A DNA stretch of 64,000 nucleotides, taken from the NCBI GenBank assembly GCA_041397775.1, contig JAWKWB010000005.1:310001-374000 (forward strand), in the 5' to 3' direction. Of the stretch, positions 1-8,922 are shown one piece after another. Under the pieces are notes generated by a model. It was not told the DNA's origin. It searched no databases and saw only the letters and a list, made by a program, of their open reading frames with translations. The stretch is from Ga0077555 sp041397775 (GTDB lineage Bacteria > Pseudomonadota > Alphaproteobacteria > Rhizobiales > Hyphomicrobiaceae). The translations under genes and the position numbers were made by a program. Within the stretch, counting starts at the first letter, position 1, and the number at the start of each line of letters is the position of its first letter.

Positions 1-465
1 GCCATGTACGGCCACCCCGCCTTCCGCTCGGCCATCTCCGCGCTGCGACCCAGCCTACTCCGATCGCGTCGCTGCAAGCTCGGCGTCGTCAACACGAAGA
101 ACAAGATCTTCACCAAGGTCGCCGCGCCACTGCTGGAGGCGCCGGAAGCCGTCCGCTCCTATCTCGTCGACAACTTCGTCATCGAAGGCTTCCGCTTCGC
201 CGAGTGCATGACCGACGACGACGCCCTCGAAGCCTTCGTGCGCAAGGCGGCGATCGGCGTGTGGCATGCCTCGTGTACCTGCCGCATGGGTGCCGACGGC
301 GATCCGATGGCGGTCACGGACAATCAGGGACGCCTGCGCGGCGGCATCCAGGGCTTGCGCATCGTCGATGCCTCGATCTTCCCGATCGTGCCGTCGGCCA
401 ACACGAATTTCCCCACGCTGATGACCGCGGAGAAGATCGCCGACGCCATCCTCGCTGAAGCGTGA
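1..465 (+). CDS. GMC-family oxidoreductase, C-terminal part (5' end outside window)
   Basis: This is the C-terminal end of an FAD-dependent glucose-methanol-choline oxidoreductase of the choline/alcohol dehydrogenase type. The frame is already open at base 1, so the gene starts upstream of the window and the ATG at base 4 is not its start. The visible part carries the family's C-terminal substrate domain: the HASCTCRMG motif with the catalytic His region, a VVDAS-like stretch (RIVDASIFP), and the closing NTNFPTLMTAEKIAD helix that contacts FAD. The physiological alcohol substrate cannot be told from this fragment. It ends just before a strong terminator hairpin and converges on the next gene. 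Confidence 0.9.
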   Translation, partial: AMYGHPAFRSAISALRPSLLRSRRCKLGVVNTKNKIFTKVAAPLLEAPEAVRSYLVDNFVIEGFRFAECMTDDDALEAFVRKAAIGVWHASCTCRMGADGDPMAVTDNQGRLRGGIQGLRIVDASIFPIVPSANTNFPTLMTAEKIADAILAEA

Positions 466-490
466 CGAGCACGACAACGCCGCAAACAGC

Positions 491-523
491 AAAGCGCCGC
501 CGTGGCGACACGGGCGGCGCTTT
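491..523. terminator. Bidirectional Rho-independent terminator
   Basis: A perfect 11-bp inverted repeat (AAAGCGCCGCC at 491-501, GGCGGCGCTTT at 513-523) closes an 11-nt loop. It carries A and T runs at its two ends. It lies between the convergent GMC oxidoreductase and the secreted-protein gene at 575-1207, so it can serve both strands. Confidence 0.8.
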
Positions 524-574
524 CGATTTCGGTCGCGCGACAGGCGGCAGGGCAGCCCGATGGACGCCCGCGCC

Positions 575-1207
575 TTATTTCTTCTGGGATGCGGGCACGG
601 CCTGCTTGGCATCTCCCGCGGCCGTGCTCGTCGGCGCAGCCGCGTCCGCCTTCGGCGTCAACCGGGGTGCATCCTTGACATAGGCGAAGATCGTTTCCTT
701 GATCTTCTTCTTGCGGTCGTCGCCGCAACGATCCTTGGACGGCTCGATCGGCTCGAGGATGACCTTCAGTTCGTTCTCGCCCTTTTCCACCACACGCAGC
801 TTGCCGGCCGCCATGTGAATGGTCATGCGGTGCAGCGTGGTGATGTAGAGAAGCTGCTGGTCGGTCCACGTCTTTTTGGCCTGCTCGCGCGCCATCAGCG
901 CGTCGTAGTTGGCGACCTGCTCTTCCCAGAGCTCGCAGATCTGGGCCTGGGCGGACATGTAGCCCACCCGAATGACCTCGCGCCCCACGTCGGTCGGCAC
1001 CAGCGCGTCGCGCTTCGACTTGTCGACCTCGATGACCTTGCCCGTGGGGGCCCGAAACTTGGACGGCAGGATCGCCCATGCATAAGACATGAGCGTCTGT
1101 ACCGATTTGTCGCTGAGTTCCTTCTTCTGGGCCACGGCCGGCCCGGCGCCGAAGAACAAGCCTGCCACCAGAGCCACCGCCCCTACTCTGTGCGCTACAT
1201 CCCGCAT
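575..1207 (-). CDS. Secreted protein of unknown function
   Basis: A 210-residue protein I do not recognise. The ATG at 1207 is chosen because it gives a clean signal peptide (MRDVAHRVGAVALVAGLFFG followed by an AVAQ cleavage site). The open frame upstream of it is an implausible Arg/Cys-rich extension. The mature part is hydrophilic and probably mostly helical, with an acidic/aromatic segment (ICELWEEQVANYDALMAR) and two Cys. It ends in a low-complexity Ala/Thr/Lys tail. It has no membrane segment after the signal, so a periplasmic location is likely. It runs convergent with the GMC oxidoreductase across the terminator and stands alone on its strand. No function is assigned. Confidence 0.7.
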   Translation of the reverse strand: MRDVAHRVGAVALVAGLFFGAGPAVAQKKELSDKSVQTLMSYAWAILPSKFRAPTGKVIEVDKSKRDALVPTDVGREVIRVGYMSAQAQICELWEEQVANYDALMAREQAKKTWTDQQLLYITTLHRMTIHMAAGKLRVVEKGENELKVILEPIEPSKDRCGDDRKKKIKETIFAYVKDAPRLTPKADAAAPTSTAAGDAKQAVPASQKK

Positions 1208-1385
1208 ATCGCGTCCTTTGTCGTTCACTACCGCGTCGCCTCGACTTGCTCGGGTTCTGCCGACAGAAACAGCCCTCGTGCGTGCCCATATCGCAGCGTC
1301 ACGAGACTGGTCCCTGTCGCGCCATGTCCGCGGAAGGCCCCCCTTACGAAGACAAGCGCATCGCTCGTTTGCAAAGTGGGCAAGT

Positions 1386-2642
1386 TTATGGCGCCTTGCG
1401 CCCGCGTCCCTTGCCGTTTGCCAGTACTGCGACAACGCCCCGCAGAGTTCGAACCTCCTGCTCGGTCGCACCCGTACGCGTCAGCAGCGAGCGCAGATTG
1501 CGCACCATCATCTGGCGTTTGTGAGGCGGATTGAAAAAACCGAGCTGGTCCAGTTCTCTCTCCAGGTGCTCGAAAAGCCCCAGCATCTCCTCCTTGTTGG
1601 CGGGCCGGCTCTCCCCCATGCGCAGCCCGCTTTCCACGGGTTGCTCATAGGTCGTCACGCGGCCCAGCGTCGCCCGTCCGCTGGCGCGCATCCATTCGTA
1701 ACCCAGGATGAGCACGGATTGGGCAAGGTTCAGCGAAGCGAAGCGAGAATTCACAGGAATCATCACCAGGGCATCGGCGACGGCCACCTCGTCGCTTTCC
1801 AAGCCATTGCGTTCGCGGCCAAAAAGAATACCGCAGCGCTCGCCACGGGCGATGCGCATTTGCATTTCTGCAACAGCTTCGAGCGGATTCATCACGGGCT
1901 TGCGCAAATCGCGCTGTCGCGCCGTCGTCGCCGCCACCCAGTTGAGGTCTCCGATCCCCTCGGCAAGCGTCGGGAAGGGTCGCGCGTCGTCGACGACGTA
2001 GTTGGCGCCCGACGCGGCAATCCGCGCTTTCTCGTTCGGCCAACCGTCGCGCGGGTTGACGAGGCGCAGCTCGTCGAGGCCGAAATTGGCCATTGCCCTC
2101 GCCACCATGCCGATGTTGTCGGCAAGCTGCGGCTCCATCAGAACGACGGCCGGCGTCTCACCGAGCCCGGCCACGGGCGCGCCCTGGATATGCGCGCGCC
2201 GAATGCCATGCCGTAGTTTGCGGATGACCCGCCGGGCCCAGAACCAGTAGTTCTCCCCGCTCCAGGTCTTCTCCAGCGCCGCCAGGGCCGGCGTCCGCAC
2301 GACACCGGTACCCTCTCCCTTGAGGCGCACGCTGCCATCCCCGACGACGACCTCCTCGTGCCGGCGGATGAACTCTTCCAGCGTGTCGATGCCTTGCGTT
2401 TCCGTTCGCCGCTTGCAGCCCGCACACGTGAGCCCCGCGCCCTCGCAGCGCAACTCCGCGCAATAGGTCAGCACCGGCTCCAGCGTGTCGCGCGTCAGCC
2501 CCGAAACCGCCAGGTCCGTCAGCCCGGCATCGATCGTACGCTCGTGGCAGGCGTGCACCACCTGCGCGACCGGCATCCCGCTCGCTGCCAGGCAGGGCTC
2601 GCCGCCCACGTTCACGATCGCGAGCCCGTCTGCTTGTGTCAT
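1386..2642 (-). CDS. trmJ: TrmJ-family tRNA/rRNA 2'-O-methyltransferase with extra N-terminal Cys-rich domain
   Basis: Residues about 160-418 are a complete SPOUT methyltransferase of the TrmJ type, which 2'-O-methylates C/U32 of the tRNA anticodon loop. Visible motifs are NIGMVARAMANFG (177-189), GILFGRERNGLESDEV (271-286) and the knot segment IPVNSRFASLNLAQSVLILG (about 296-314). Ahead of it lie about 155 residues not found in classical TrmJ. Part of this resembles a DUF433-like domain (EPCLAASGMPVAQVV), followed by a cysteine cluster (C61, C66, C73, C76) that could bind metal. The frame is open and coding-like from the ATG at 2642, which is preceded by a GGAG. An internal start making only the methyltransferase cannot be excluded. 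recJ is upstream, 88 bp away on the same strand. Confidence 0.85.
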   Translation of the reverse strand: MTQADGLAIVNVGGEPCLAASGMPVAQVVHACHERTIDAGLTDLAVSGLTRDTLEPVLTYCAELRCEGAGLTCAGCKRRTETQGIDTLEEFIRRHEEVVVGDGSVRLKGEGTGVVRTPALAALEKTWSGENYWFWARRVIRKLRHGIRRAHIQGAPVAGLGETPAVVLMEPQLADNIGMVARAMANFGLDELRLVNPRDGWPNEKARIAASGANYVVDDARPFPTLAEGIGDLNWVAATTARQRDLRKPVMNPLEAVAEMQMRIARGERCGILFGRERNGLESDEVAVADALVMIPVNSRFASLNLAQSVLILGYEWMRASGRATLGRVTTYEQPVESGLRMGESRPANKEEMLGLFEHLERELDQLGFFNPPHKRQMMVRNLRSLLTRTGATEQEVRTLRGVVAVLANGKGRGRKAP

Positions 2643-2730
2643 CGTTCCGATTGCTCCAGCGCATGAAGGGCCAGGAAGCGGCGCGCCTTCGCGCCCCGCC
2701 TTGCCGCTCGCTCACGAATTTACTCTGGAT

Positions 2731-4557
2731 CTAACCCGTCTGGCGCGGATCGGCCACATCCTCGATCATCAGCTCGGTTCGCTCGCGTCCGCCCCAGCTG
2801 TCGCGCCGCAGGTTTCCCACGACGTGCAGCGGCATGCCGCCCGAGCCCAGCAGCATCTCGCCGACCGGCTGGCCGACCGACCGGAACGCCACCGCATCGA
2901 GCCGCGAACCGTCACCCGCCTCCAGCGTGCAGCGCACGTGCGCCTCGCCCATGATCTTCGTGAACTTGACCCGGTGCGAGGGAAACACGAAGCGCGGCTG
3001 CGGGTTGCCCTGCCCGTACGGCCCCGCCTTGTCGAGCAGCTCCATCAACTCGTCGCCGACCGCCGAGGGCAGCAGCGCGCCGTCGATCTCCAGCGACGTG
3101 GCGCTGCGAGCAGCGCTCGTGCGGTCCGACAGCAAGCCTTCGAGCCGCGCCCGCACCGCATCGAATTGCGCCTTCGCCACGGTCAGGCCGGCCGCCATGG
3201 CATGGCCGCCGCCCTTGATCAGCAGCCCTTCGGAGACGCACTGGCGCACCGCCGAACCGATGTCGACGCCCGCGATCGAACGTAGCGATCCCGTGCCCTC
3301 GTCCTTGCCTTCCCAGGCGATGACGCAGGACGGGCGCCCGAAACGCTCCACGAGCCGGCTCGCCACCAGCCCCACCACGCCCTTGTGCCAGTCCTGCGAG
3401 CCCACCACGACGATCGGCAGGTCCGGGTGCTCTTCGATCAGGTTGTCTCCCGCCGCCTTTGCTTCCTCGAGCATCTGGCTCTCGATGGCCTTGCGCTCGC
3501 CGTTGAGCCGCTCCAGCGTCGCCGCGATCTTCGCCGCTTCCGCTTCGTCCTCGGTGGCGAGCAGGCGCGCGCCCAAGGCCGCGTCGCCGATCCGCCCGCC
3601 CGCGTTGATGCGCGGCCCCAGGATGAAGCCGAGGTGATAGGGCGTCGGCGCCTGCGACAGGCGTGCCGCGTCGAGCAGCGCCCGGATGCCCAGATTTTCG
3701 CGCCGCCGCATGATCTCGAGCCCACGGGAGACGAAGGCGCGGTTCAGCGTTCGCAGCGGCACCACGTCGGCGACCGTCGCCAGCGCCACCAGGTCCAGCA
3801 GCGACAGCAGATCGAGCGGCACGCCGCTCTTGTAGGCGCCGCGTGTCCGCAGCTCCCGCATCGTCGCCACCAGTGTCATGAACACCACACCGGCCGCGCA
3901 CAGATGCCCGAGCCCGGACAGGTCGTCCTGCCGGTTCGGGTTGACCACGGCATGCACGTCGGGCAGCCGCGCGTCGGCCTGATGGTGGTCGATGACCAGG
4001 ACCTCGGCTCCGAGCTTGCCCGCGTGCGCCAGCGCATCGAAACTCGTCACGCCGCAATCGACGGTGACGATGAGTTTCGCCCCTTCCTTCACCAGCGTCT
4101 CGATCGCTGCGGGATTGGGGCCGTAGCCCTCGAAGATGCGGTCGGGAATGTAGATGCGCGCTTCGCGGCCGTGGGCCCTGAGGAACCGCTGCATGAGCGC
4201 ACACGAGCACGCCCCGTCCACATCGTAGTCGCCGAAGACGGCGATCTTCTCGCCCTTCTGGATGGCGTCCGCCAGCCGCGCCGCCGTCTGGTCCATGGCG
4301 ACCAGCGTCGAGGGATCGGGCATCAAGGCCTTGATCGTCGGCGCCAGGGCGACGGGAACTTCATCGAGCGCGATGCCGCGCGCCGCCAGGATGCGTCCGA
4401 GCAACTCGGGCAAGCCGTGCTGCTGGCTCATGGCCAGGGCCGTGTTGCTCTGCTCCGGCGCCAACCGGTCGCGCCAGACGAAGCCGCGCGCCGACCGCTC
4501 GACCCCGAGCAGCGCGCGCGGACGATCTTCTTTCAGTTTTCGCAATGCCGACGCCAT
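2731..4557 (-). CDS. recJ: Single-stranded-DNA-specific exonuclease RecJ
   Basis: RecJ degrades ssDNA 5' to 3' in recombination and mismatch repair, using two metal ions. The 608-residue product has the DHH-family motifs: FGDYDVDGACSCALM (motif I), IVTVDCGVTSFDA, the eponymous DHH in VLVIDHHQAD, and the DHHA1-domain signature GGHAMAAGLTV. A C-terminal OB-fold region (RVKFTKIMGEAHVRCTLEAG) follows. Length is typical. It is the third gene of a same-strand run hom, glpX, recJ, an order I know as common in alphaproteobacteria. Confidence 0.95.
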   Translation of the reverse strand: MASALRKLKEDRPRALLGVERSARGFVWRDRLAPEQSNTALAMSQQHGLPELLGRILAARGIALDEVPVALAPTIKALMPDPSTLVAMDQTAARLADAIQKGEKIAVFGDYDVDGACSCALMQRFLRAHGREARIYIPDRIFEGYGPNPAAIETLVKEGAKLIVTVDCGVTSFDALAHAGKLGAEVLVIDHHQADARLPDVHAVVNPNRQDDLSGLGHLCAAGVVFMTLVATMRELRTRGAYKSGVPLDLLSLLDLVALATVADVVPLRTLNRAFVSRGLEIMRRRENLGIRALLDAARLSQAPTPYHLGFILGPRINAGGRIGDAALGARLLATEDEAEAAKIAATLERLNGERKAIESQMLEEAKAAGDNLIEEHPDLPIVVVGSQDWHKGVVGLVASRLVERFGRPSCVIAWEGKDEGTGSLRSIAGVDIGSAVRQCVSEGLLIKGGGHAMAAGLTVAKAQFDAVRARLEGLLSDRTSAARSATSLEIDGALLPSAVGDELMELLDKAGPYGQGNPQPRFVFPSHRVKFTKIMGEAHVRCTLEAGDGSRLDAVAFRSVGQPVGEMLLGSGGMPLHVVGNLRRDSWGGRERTELMIEDVADPRQTG

Positions 4558-4642
4558 GCCTACTCCCCGTTTCCCGAGTTGTAGGGCGATTCCGGCAGGG
4601 CATCCTAGCCCGCCCGGGGATGTATCCCCAGGCCGGCCGCCC

Positions 4643-5638
4643 TCACCCCTTCAAGTCGAGGTCACGGAACGTCGTCTTGATGCGGCGCACCGTGCCGGTC
4701 TTGGAGCGCATCACGACGGTTTCCGTCTCGGCGAAGTCGCCACGGAAATGCACGCCGTCGAGCAGGGAACCGTCCGTCACGCCCGTCGCCGAGAAGATCA
4801 CGTCGTCGCACGCCATCTCCGCCATCGAGAATTTCTTCTTGATGTCGGCAATGCCCATCGTGCGCGCGCGCTCGATCTGCTTCAGGCCTTCCGCGCCCGC
4901 GTCGGGCTTCAGGCGGCCCTGCATCTGGCCGCCGATGCAGCGCAGCGCCGCCGCCGCCAGCACACCTTCCGGCGCGCCGCCCGAGCCCAGGTAGATGTCG
5001 ATGCCCGTCTCGTCGGGGTCCGTCGTCCAGATCACGCCGGCGATGTCGCCATCGGGAATGAGGCGCACACCTGCGCCGATCTTGCGGACCTCGGCGATGA
5101 GGTCGGCATGGCGCGGACGGTCCAGGATGCAGGCCGTGATCTCGCGAACCGGGCATCCCTTGACCTTGGCCATTTCCACCAGGATCTCGGAGACCGGCTT
5201 GTCGAGGTCGATGATGCCTTCCGGATAGCCCGGACCGATGGCGATCTTGTCCATGTACATGTCGGGCGCGTTGAGCAGGCCACCCCGTTCCGAGATCGCG
5301 ATGACGGCCAGGGCATTCGGCATGTCCTTGGCGCAGATCGTCGTGCCCTCGAGCGGGTCGACGGCGATGTCCACCTGCGGACCGTCGCCGGTACCGACTT
5401 CCTCGCCGATATACAGCATCGGCGCTTCGTCCATCTCGCCCTCGCCGATGACGACGCGGCCGCGGATGTGGACGCGCCCCAGTTCCTTGCGCATGGCGTC
5501 GACGGCCGCCTTGTCGGCCGCCTTGTTCTGGCCCTGCCCACGCCAGCGCGCGGCTGCGATCGCCGCAACCTCCGTTACGCGCGCCACCTCGAGCACTAGA
5601 ACACGGTCAAGCCTGCCCTTGCCGATCTCTTTGGCCAT
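4643..5638 (-). CDS. glpX: Class II fructose-1,6-bisphosphatase GlpX
   Basis: GlpX hydrolyses fructose-1,6-bisphosphate to fructose-6-phosphate in gluconeogenesis. The 331-residue protein has the family's metal/phosphate motifs: VVIGEGEMDEAPMLYIGEEV, the DIAVDPLEGTT block, and YLGSGGAPEGVLAAAALRC. The ATG at 5638 begins the expected AKEIG...LVLEVARVTE N-terminus. It lies 60 bp downstream of hom and 85 bp upstream of recJ on the same strand, so the three are probably cotranscribed. Confidence 0.95.
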   Translation of the reverse strand: MAKEIGKGRLDRVLVLEVARVTEVAAIAAARWRGQGQNKAADKAAVDAMRKELGRVHIRGRVVIGEGEMDEAPMLYIGEEVGTGDGPQVDIAVDPLEGTTICAKDMPNALAVIAISERGGLLNAPDMYMDKIAIGPGYPEGIIDLDKPVSEILVEMAKVKGCPVREITACILDRPRHADLIAEVRKIGAGVRLIPDGDIAGVIWTTDPDETGIDIYLGSGGAPEGVLAAAALRCIGGQMQGRLKPDAGAEGLKQIERARTMGIADIKKKFSMAEMACDDVIFSATGVTDGSLLDGVHFRGDFAETETVVMRSKTGTVRRIKTTFRDLDLKG

Positions 5639-5698
5639 GCGTCTCTCCTGCTCCCCGTCGTTGGCAGACTTGCCCGGCTGTTGCGGTTTGGAAATGCG

Positions 5699-7030
5699 TC
5701 ACAAACGCTCGATGCGGATCATCTGAGGCTTCTCGAGCACTTTGCCGTCGGCCTCGATGGCATCGAGCGTCTTGCGGATCGCCTCCTCGGTCGTCTCGTG
5801 CGTGACGATGACGATCACCACGGCTGCGCCGCTGCCGGCCGGCACGCGCGACGGCGGCGCCCCCACGGCCTTGGCCTGACGGCGCTGCACGACGCTCTCC
5901 AGCGAGACCTCGCGGTCCGCCATGCGCTTTGCGATCGAGGCCATCACGCCCGGCCGGTCGTGGACGTGCAGGCGAACATAGTACGCGCCCTGGTGCTGCC
6001 CCAGCTTGGCGCGGCGGTAGGTCTTGAGCTTGGACGTCGGCACGCCGAACGGCGGCAGGCGCGTTCCCCGCGCCAGATCGACGATATCGGCCGCCACCGA
6101 GGAGGCCGTTGCCTTGGCACCGGCTCCCGGGCCCACAAGCAGCAGGCTGCCGACGAAATCGCCGTCGATCGCGACGGCATTCGTGACACCCGACACCTCG
6201 CCGATCGCGGTATCCTTCTCGACCAGCGTGGGATGCACGCGCTGCTCGATGCCCGTCTCCGTCTGCATGGCGACGCCGAGCAGCTTGATGCGGTAGCCCA
6301 GCTCGTCGGCGGCCTCGATGTCGGCCTGCGTGATGCTCTGGATGCCTTCGATGTGGATCTGGTCGAGCGCCACCTTGGAGCCGAACGCAAGGCTCGTCAG
6401 CAAGGTCAGTTTGTGGGCGGTGTCGAAACCGCCGATGTCGAACGTCGGATCGGCCTCCGCATAGCCCTTGTCCTGGGCCTCCTTCAGCACGTCGGCGAAC
6501 GACCGCCCCTCGTCCTGCATCTTGGCCAGGATATAGTTGCAGGTGCCATTGAGGATGCCGTAGACGCGCCGCACCTCGTTGCCGGCCAGCGACTCGCGCA
6601 GCGTCTTGATGACGGGAATGCCCCCCGCCACCGCAGCCTCGAAGCTCAGCGACACCTGGTTGCGCTCCGCCAGCCGCGCCAACTCCACGCCGTGCTTGGC
6701 GAGCAATGCCTTGTTGGCCGTCACCACGTGCTTCTTGCATTCGAGCGCCGTCTCGACGGCCTTGCGCGCGACACCTTCGTCGCCGCCGATCAGCTCGACC
6801 AGGACGTCGATGCCCGGATCGGCCGCCATGCGAACCGCGTCGTCGAACCACTTGTAGGGAGTGAGGTCGACACCGCGCGAACGCGACCGGTCACGCGCGG
6901 AGACGGCGACAATCTTGATTTCACGACCGACGCCGTCGGACACGCGCTTGCCGTGTGCCTCGAGCAAGTGCACAAGCCCCGTCCCGACGGTGCCGAGCCC
7001 CGCTACGCCCAGTCTCAGAGGCTCGTTCAT
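5699..7030 (-). CDS. hom: Homoserine dehydrogenase
   Basis: NAD(P)H-dependent reduction of aspartate semialdehyde to homoserine, the branch point to Thr, Met and Ile. The 443-residue form starting at the ATG at 7030 opens directly into the Rossmann motif GVAGLGTVGTG. The longer open frame adds only an unlikely leader. The catalytic domain shows GILNGTCNYILAKM and the DPTFDIGGFDTAHKL segment. A C-terminal ACT domain (YYVRLHVHDRPGVMASIAKR) suggests allosteric feedback, typically by threonine. It is preceded on the same strand by an aminotransferase and followed by glpX. Confidence 0.95.
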   Translation of the reverse strand: MNEPLRLGVAGLGTVGTGLVHLLEAHGKRVSDGVGREIKIVAVSARDRSRSRGVDLTPYKWFDDAVRMAADPGIDVLVELIGGDEGVARKAVETALECKKHVVTANKALLAKHGVELARLAERNQVSLSFEAAVAGGIPVIKTLRESLAGNEVRRVYGILNGTCNYILAKMQDEGRSFADVLKEAQDKGYAEADPTFDIGGFDTAHKLTLLTSLAFGSKVALDQIHIEGIQSITQADIEAADELGYRIKLLGVAMQTETGIEQRVHPTLVEKDTAIGEVSGVTNAVAIDGDFVGSLLLVGPGAGAKATASSVAADIVDLARGTRLPPFGVPTSKLKTYRRAKLGQHQGAYYVRLHVHDRPGVMASIAKRMADREVSLESVVQRRQAKAVGAPPSRVPAGSGAAVVIVIVTHETTEEAIRKTLDAIEADGKVLEKPQMIRIERL

Positions 7031-7112
7031 AACGCAGATCCAGCCATATCTTGCGGCCCCGCCCAGACGAAGCACCGGCGGGGCGTCACGTCTGGACCGG
7101 GCTCTAAAACCC

Positions 7113-8342
7113 CTATCGCTTCGCGGAATCGCGCAGCGGGATCACGTTATGCATCGTTTCCGGGGCCTTCGCGAGGAACTTTTTGACCGCCCGCGCGGCC
7201 TGCCGGATGCGCTGTTCGTTCTCCACGAGGGCGATGCGAACATAGCCTTCGCCGTGCTCACCGAAGCCGATGCCGGGCGCGACGGCCACGCTCGCCTTGT
7301 CGACGAGGAGCTTGGAGAACTCCAGCGAGCCCAGGGCCTCGAACGACCCCGGCACGCGCACCCAGGCGAACATCGAGGCCGTCGGCGCCTCGAATTCCCA
7401 GCCGGCGTTGGCGAAGCTCTCCACCAGCACGTCGCGCCGCCGCTTGTAGGTCGCGCGCATCTCGTCGATGCAGTCGGTGGGCCCGTTGAGTGCGGCGGCC
7501 GCCGCGACCTGGATGGGGGTGTAGGCGCCATAGTCGAGGTAGCTCTTGACGCGCGCGAGCGCCGCCAGCAGCCGCTCGTTGCCCACCGCAAAGCCCATGC
7601 GCCAGCCGGCCATGGAGAACGTCTTGGACATCGACGTGAACTCGACGCACACGTCCATCGCACCCGGCACCTGCAGCACCGACGGCGGCGGGTCCTTGTC
7701 GTCGAAGTAGACCTCCGAATAGGCGAGGTCCGACAGGATGACGATGTTGTGCTTTTTCGCGAACTGCACGAGATCGCGATAGAAATCGATCGAGGCGACG
7801 TAGGCCGTGGGATTGGCGGGATAGCACACCACCACCGCGATCGGCTTCGGGATCGAATGGATCAGGGCGCGCTCGAGCGCGACGAAGAACTCCGGCGTCG
7901 GCTCGGAGGGTACCGACCGGATGACGCCACCCGCCATCAGGAAGCCGAAGGCGTGGATGGGATAGCTGGGATTGGGTACCAGCACGACGTCGCCAGGCGC
8001 GGTGATGGCCTGCGCCATGTTGGCGAAGCCTTCCTTGGACCCGAGCGTGGCGACCACCTGGGTGTCGGGATTGAGCTTCACGCCGAAGCGCCGCGCGTAA
8101 TAGCCCGCCTGCGCCTTGAGAAGGCCCGGAATGCCCTTGGACGCCGAATAGCGGTCCGTCCGCGGCTTGCCGACCGTCTCCGTCATCTTCTCGATGATGT
8201 GGCGCGGCACCGGCATGTCCGGATTGCCCATGCCCAGGTCGATGATGTCAGCGCCCCGAGCTCGTGCCGCTGCCTTCAACCGGTTGACTTCGGCGAAAAC
8301 GTAGGGCGGCAAGCGCTTGATGCGATGAAAATCCTCGATCAC
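7113..8342 (-). CDS. PLP-dependent class I/II aminotransferase (AlaC/LL-DAP-aminotransferase-like)
   Basis: A fold-type I aminotransferase of 409 residues. The GTG at 8342 is preferred because it gives the conserved N-terminus IEDFHRIKRLPPYVFAEV. The ATG-equivalent further up adds a basic leader unlike the family. Motifs seen: DLGMGNPDMPVP, the NPSYPIHAFG segment, VCYPANPTA, LSDLAYSEVYFDD, and SMSKTFSMAGWRMGFAVGN, which holds the PLP lysine. Relatives next to hom are often annotated as LL-diaminopimelate or alanine/aspartate aminotransferase, and sequence alone does not decide the amino donor. Its position just before hom fits a role in aspartate-family amino acid metabolism. Confidence 0.9.
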   Translation of the reverse strand: MIEDFHRIKRLPPYVFAEVNRLKAAARARGADIIDLGMGNPDMPVPRHIIEKMTETVGKPRTDRYSASKGIPGLLKAQAGYYARRFGVKLNPDTQVVATLGSKEGFANMAQAITAPGDVVLVPNPSYPIHAFGFLMAGGVIRSVPSEPTPEFFVALERALIHSIPKPIAVVVCYPANPTAYVASIDFYRDLVQFAKKHNIVILSDLAYSEVYFDDKDPPPSVLQVPGAMDVCVEFTSMSKTFSMAGWRMGFAVGNERLLAALARVKSYLDYGAYTPIQVAAAAALNGPTDCIDEMRATYKRRRDVLVESFANAGWEFEAPTASMFAWVRVPGSFEALGSLEFSKLLVDKASVAVAPGIGFGEHGEGYVRIALVENEQRIRQAARAVKKFLAKAPETMHNVIPLRDSAKR

Positions 8343-8485
8343 GGGCGATCTCGTTTGCTGTCTATGTCTGGGTTTGCGGGTGCGACGACGCAACCGCTGG
8401 CGTGGTCTTTACGCCTGCTGTGCAGCGCCGTCAAAGGATACGCCATCGCCGGCAGCCGGCGCGATCTGCCGTCGCGACCAACCGG

Positions 8486-8764
8486 TCAACGCCCGCGCTC
8501 GATCCGTCGCTCTGCGGCGGCGATCTCTTCTTCCTTGGCCTTGGCCAGATCGCCGATGACCTTCTGCTGCTCGGCCTTGGACAGGAGCGGACGTTTTCCC
8601 CTGTCGAGGCTGGGCAGCTCCGCCCCCCCCAAGCTCTGCGAACAGCCTGCGAGAAGCGCGGCGCCGAAAAGCACCACGAGAACCTTCGATATGGCCGGCC
8701 GGGCCGGCTGTCCCGTCACCCTGCAAGCGGCGCTTGCGGCGTCATTTTCCTGATAATGTGCCAT
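8486..8764 (-). CDS. Small lipoprotein
   Basis: A 92-residue protein with a type II signal sequence: hydrophobic VLVVLFGAALLAGC, with the lipobox Cys followed by SQ. The mature part is only about 50 residues. Its C-terminal half is a charged, probably coiled helix (LSKAEQQKVIGDLAKAKEEE). The ATG at 8764 is used, although a start closer to the hydrophobic segment is possible. It is on the same strand as the aminotransferase and divergent from phaC. Function unknown; small outer-membrane lipoproteins of this layout are common in alphaproteobacteria. Confidence 0.7.
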   Translation of the reverse strand: MAHYQENDAASAACRVTGQPARPAISKVLVVLFGAALLAGCSQSLGGAELPSLDRGKRPLLSKAEQQKVIGDLAKAKEEEIAAAERRIERGR

Positions 8765-8922
8765 GAGTTGTCGAAAGTAGCAGATTCGCCTGCACCGAGA
8801 CGGTTGTCCGCCCAACGGGCGAACGATACATGTGGAAGAAGCGCTTCGAACGGCCCCTCTTCGTACCGCACGATTGTGGCGCGCCGGCGGAGACACAGAG
8901 CTCGTCACTGGGGACACAAACC

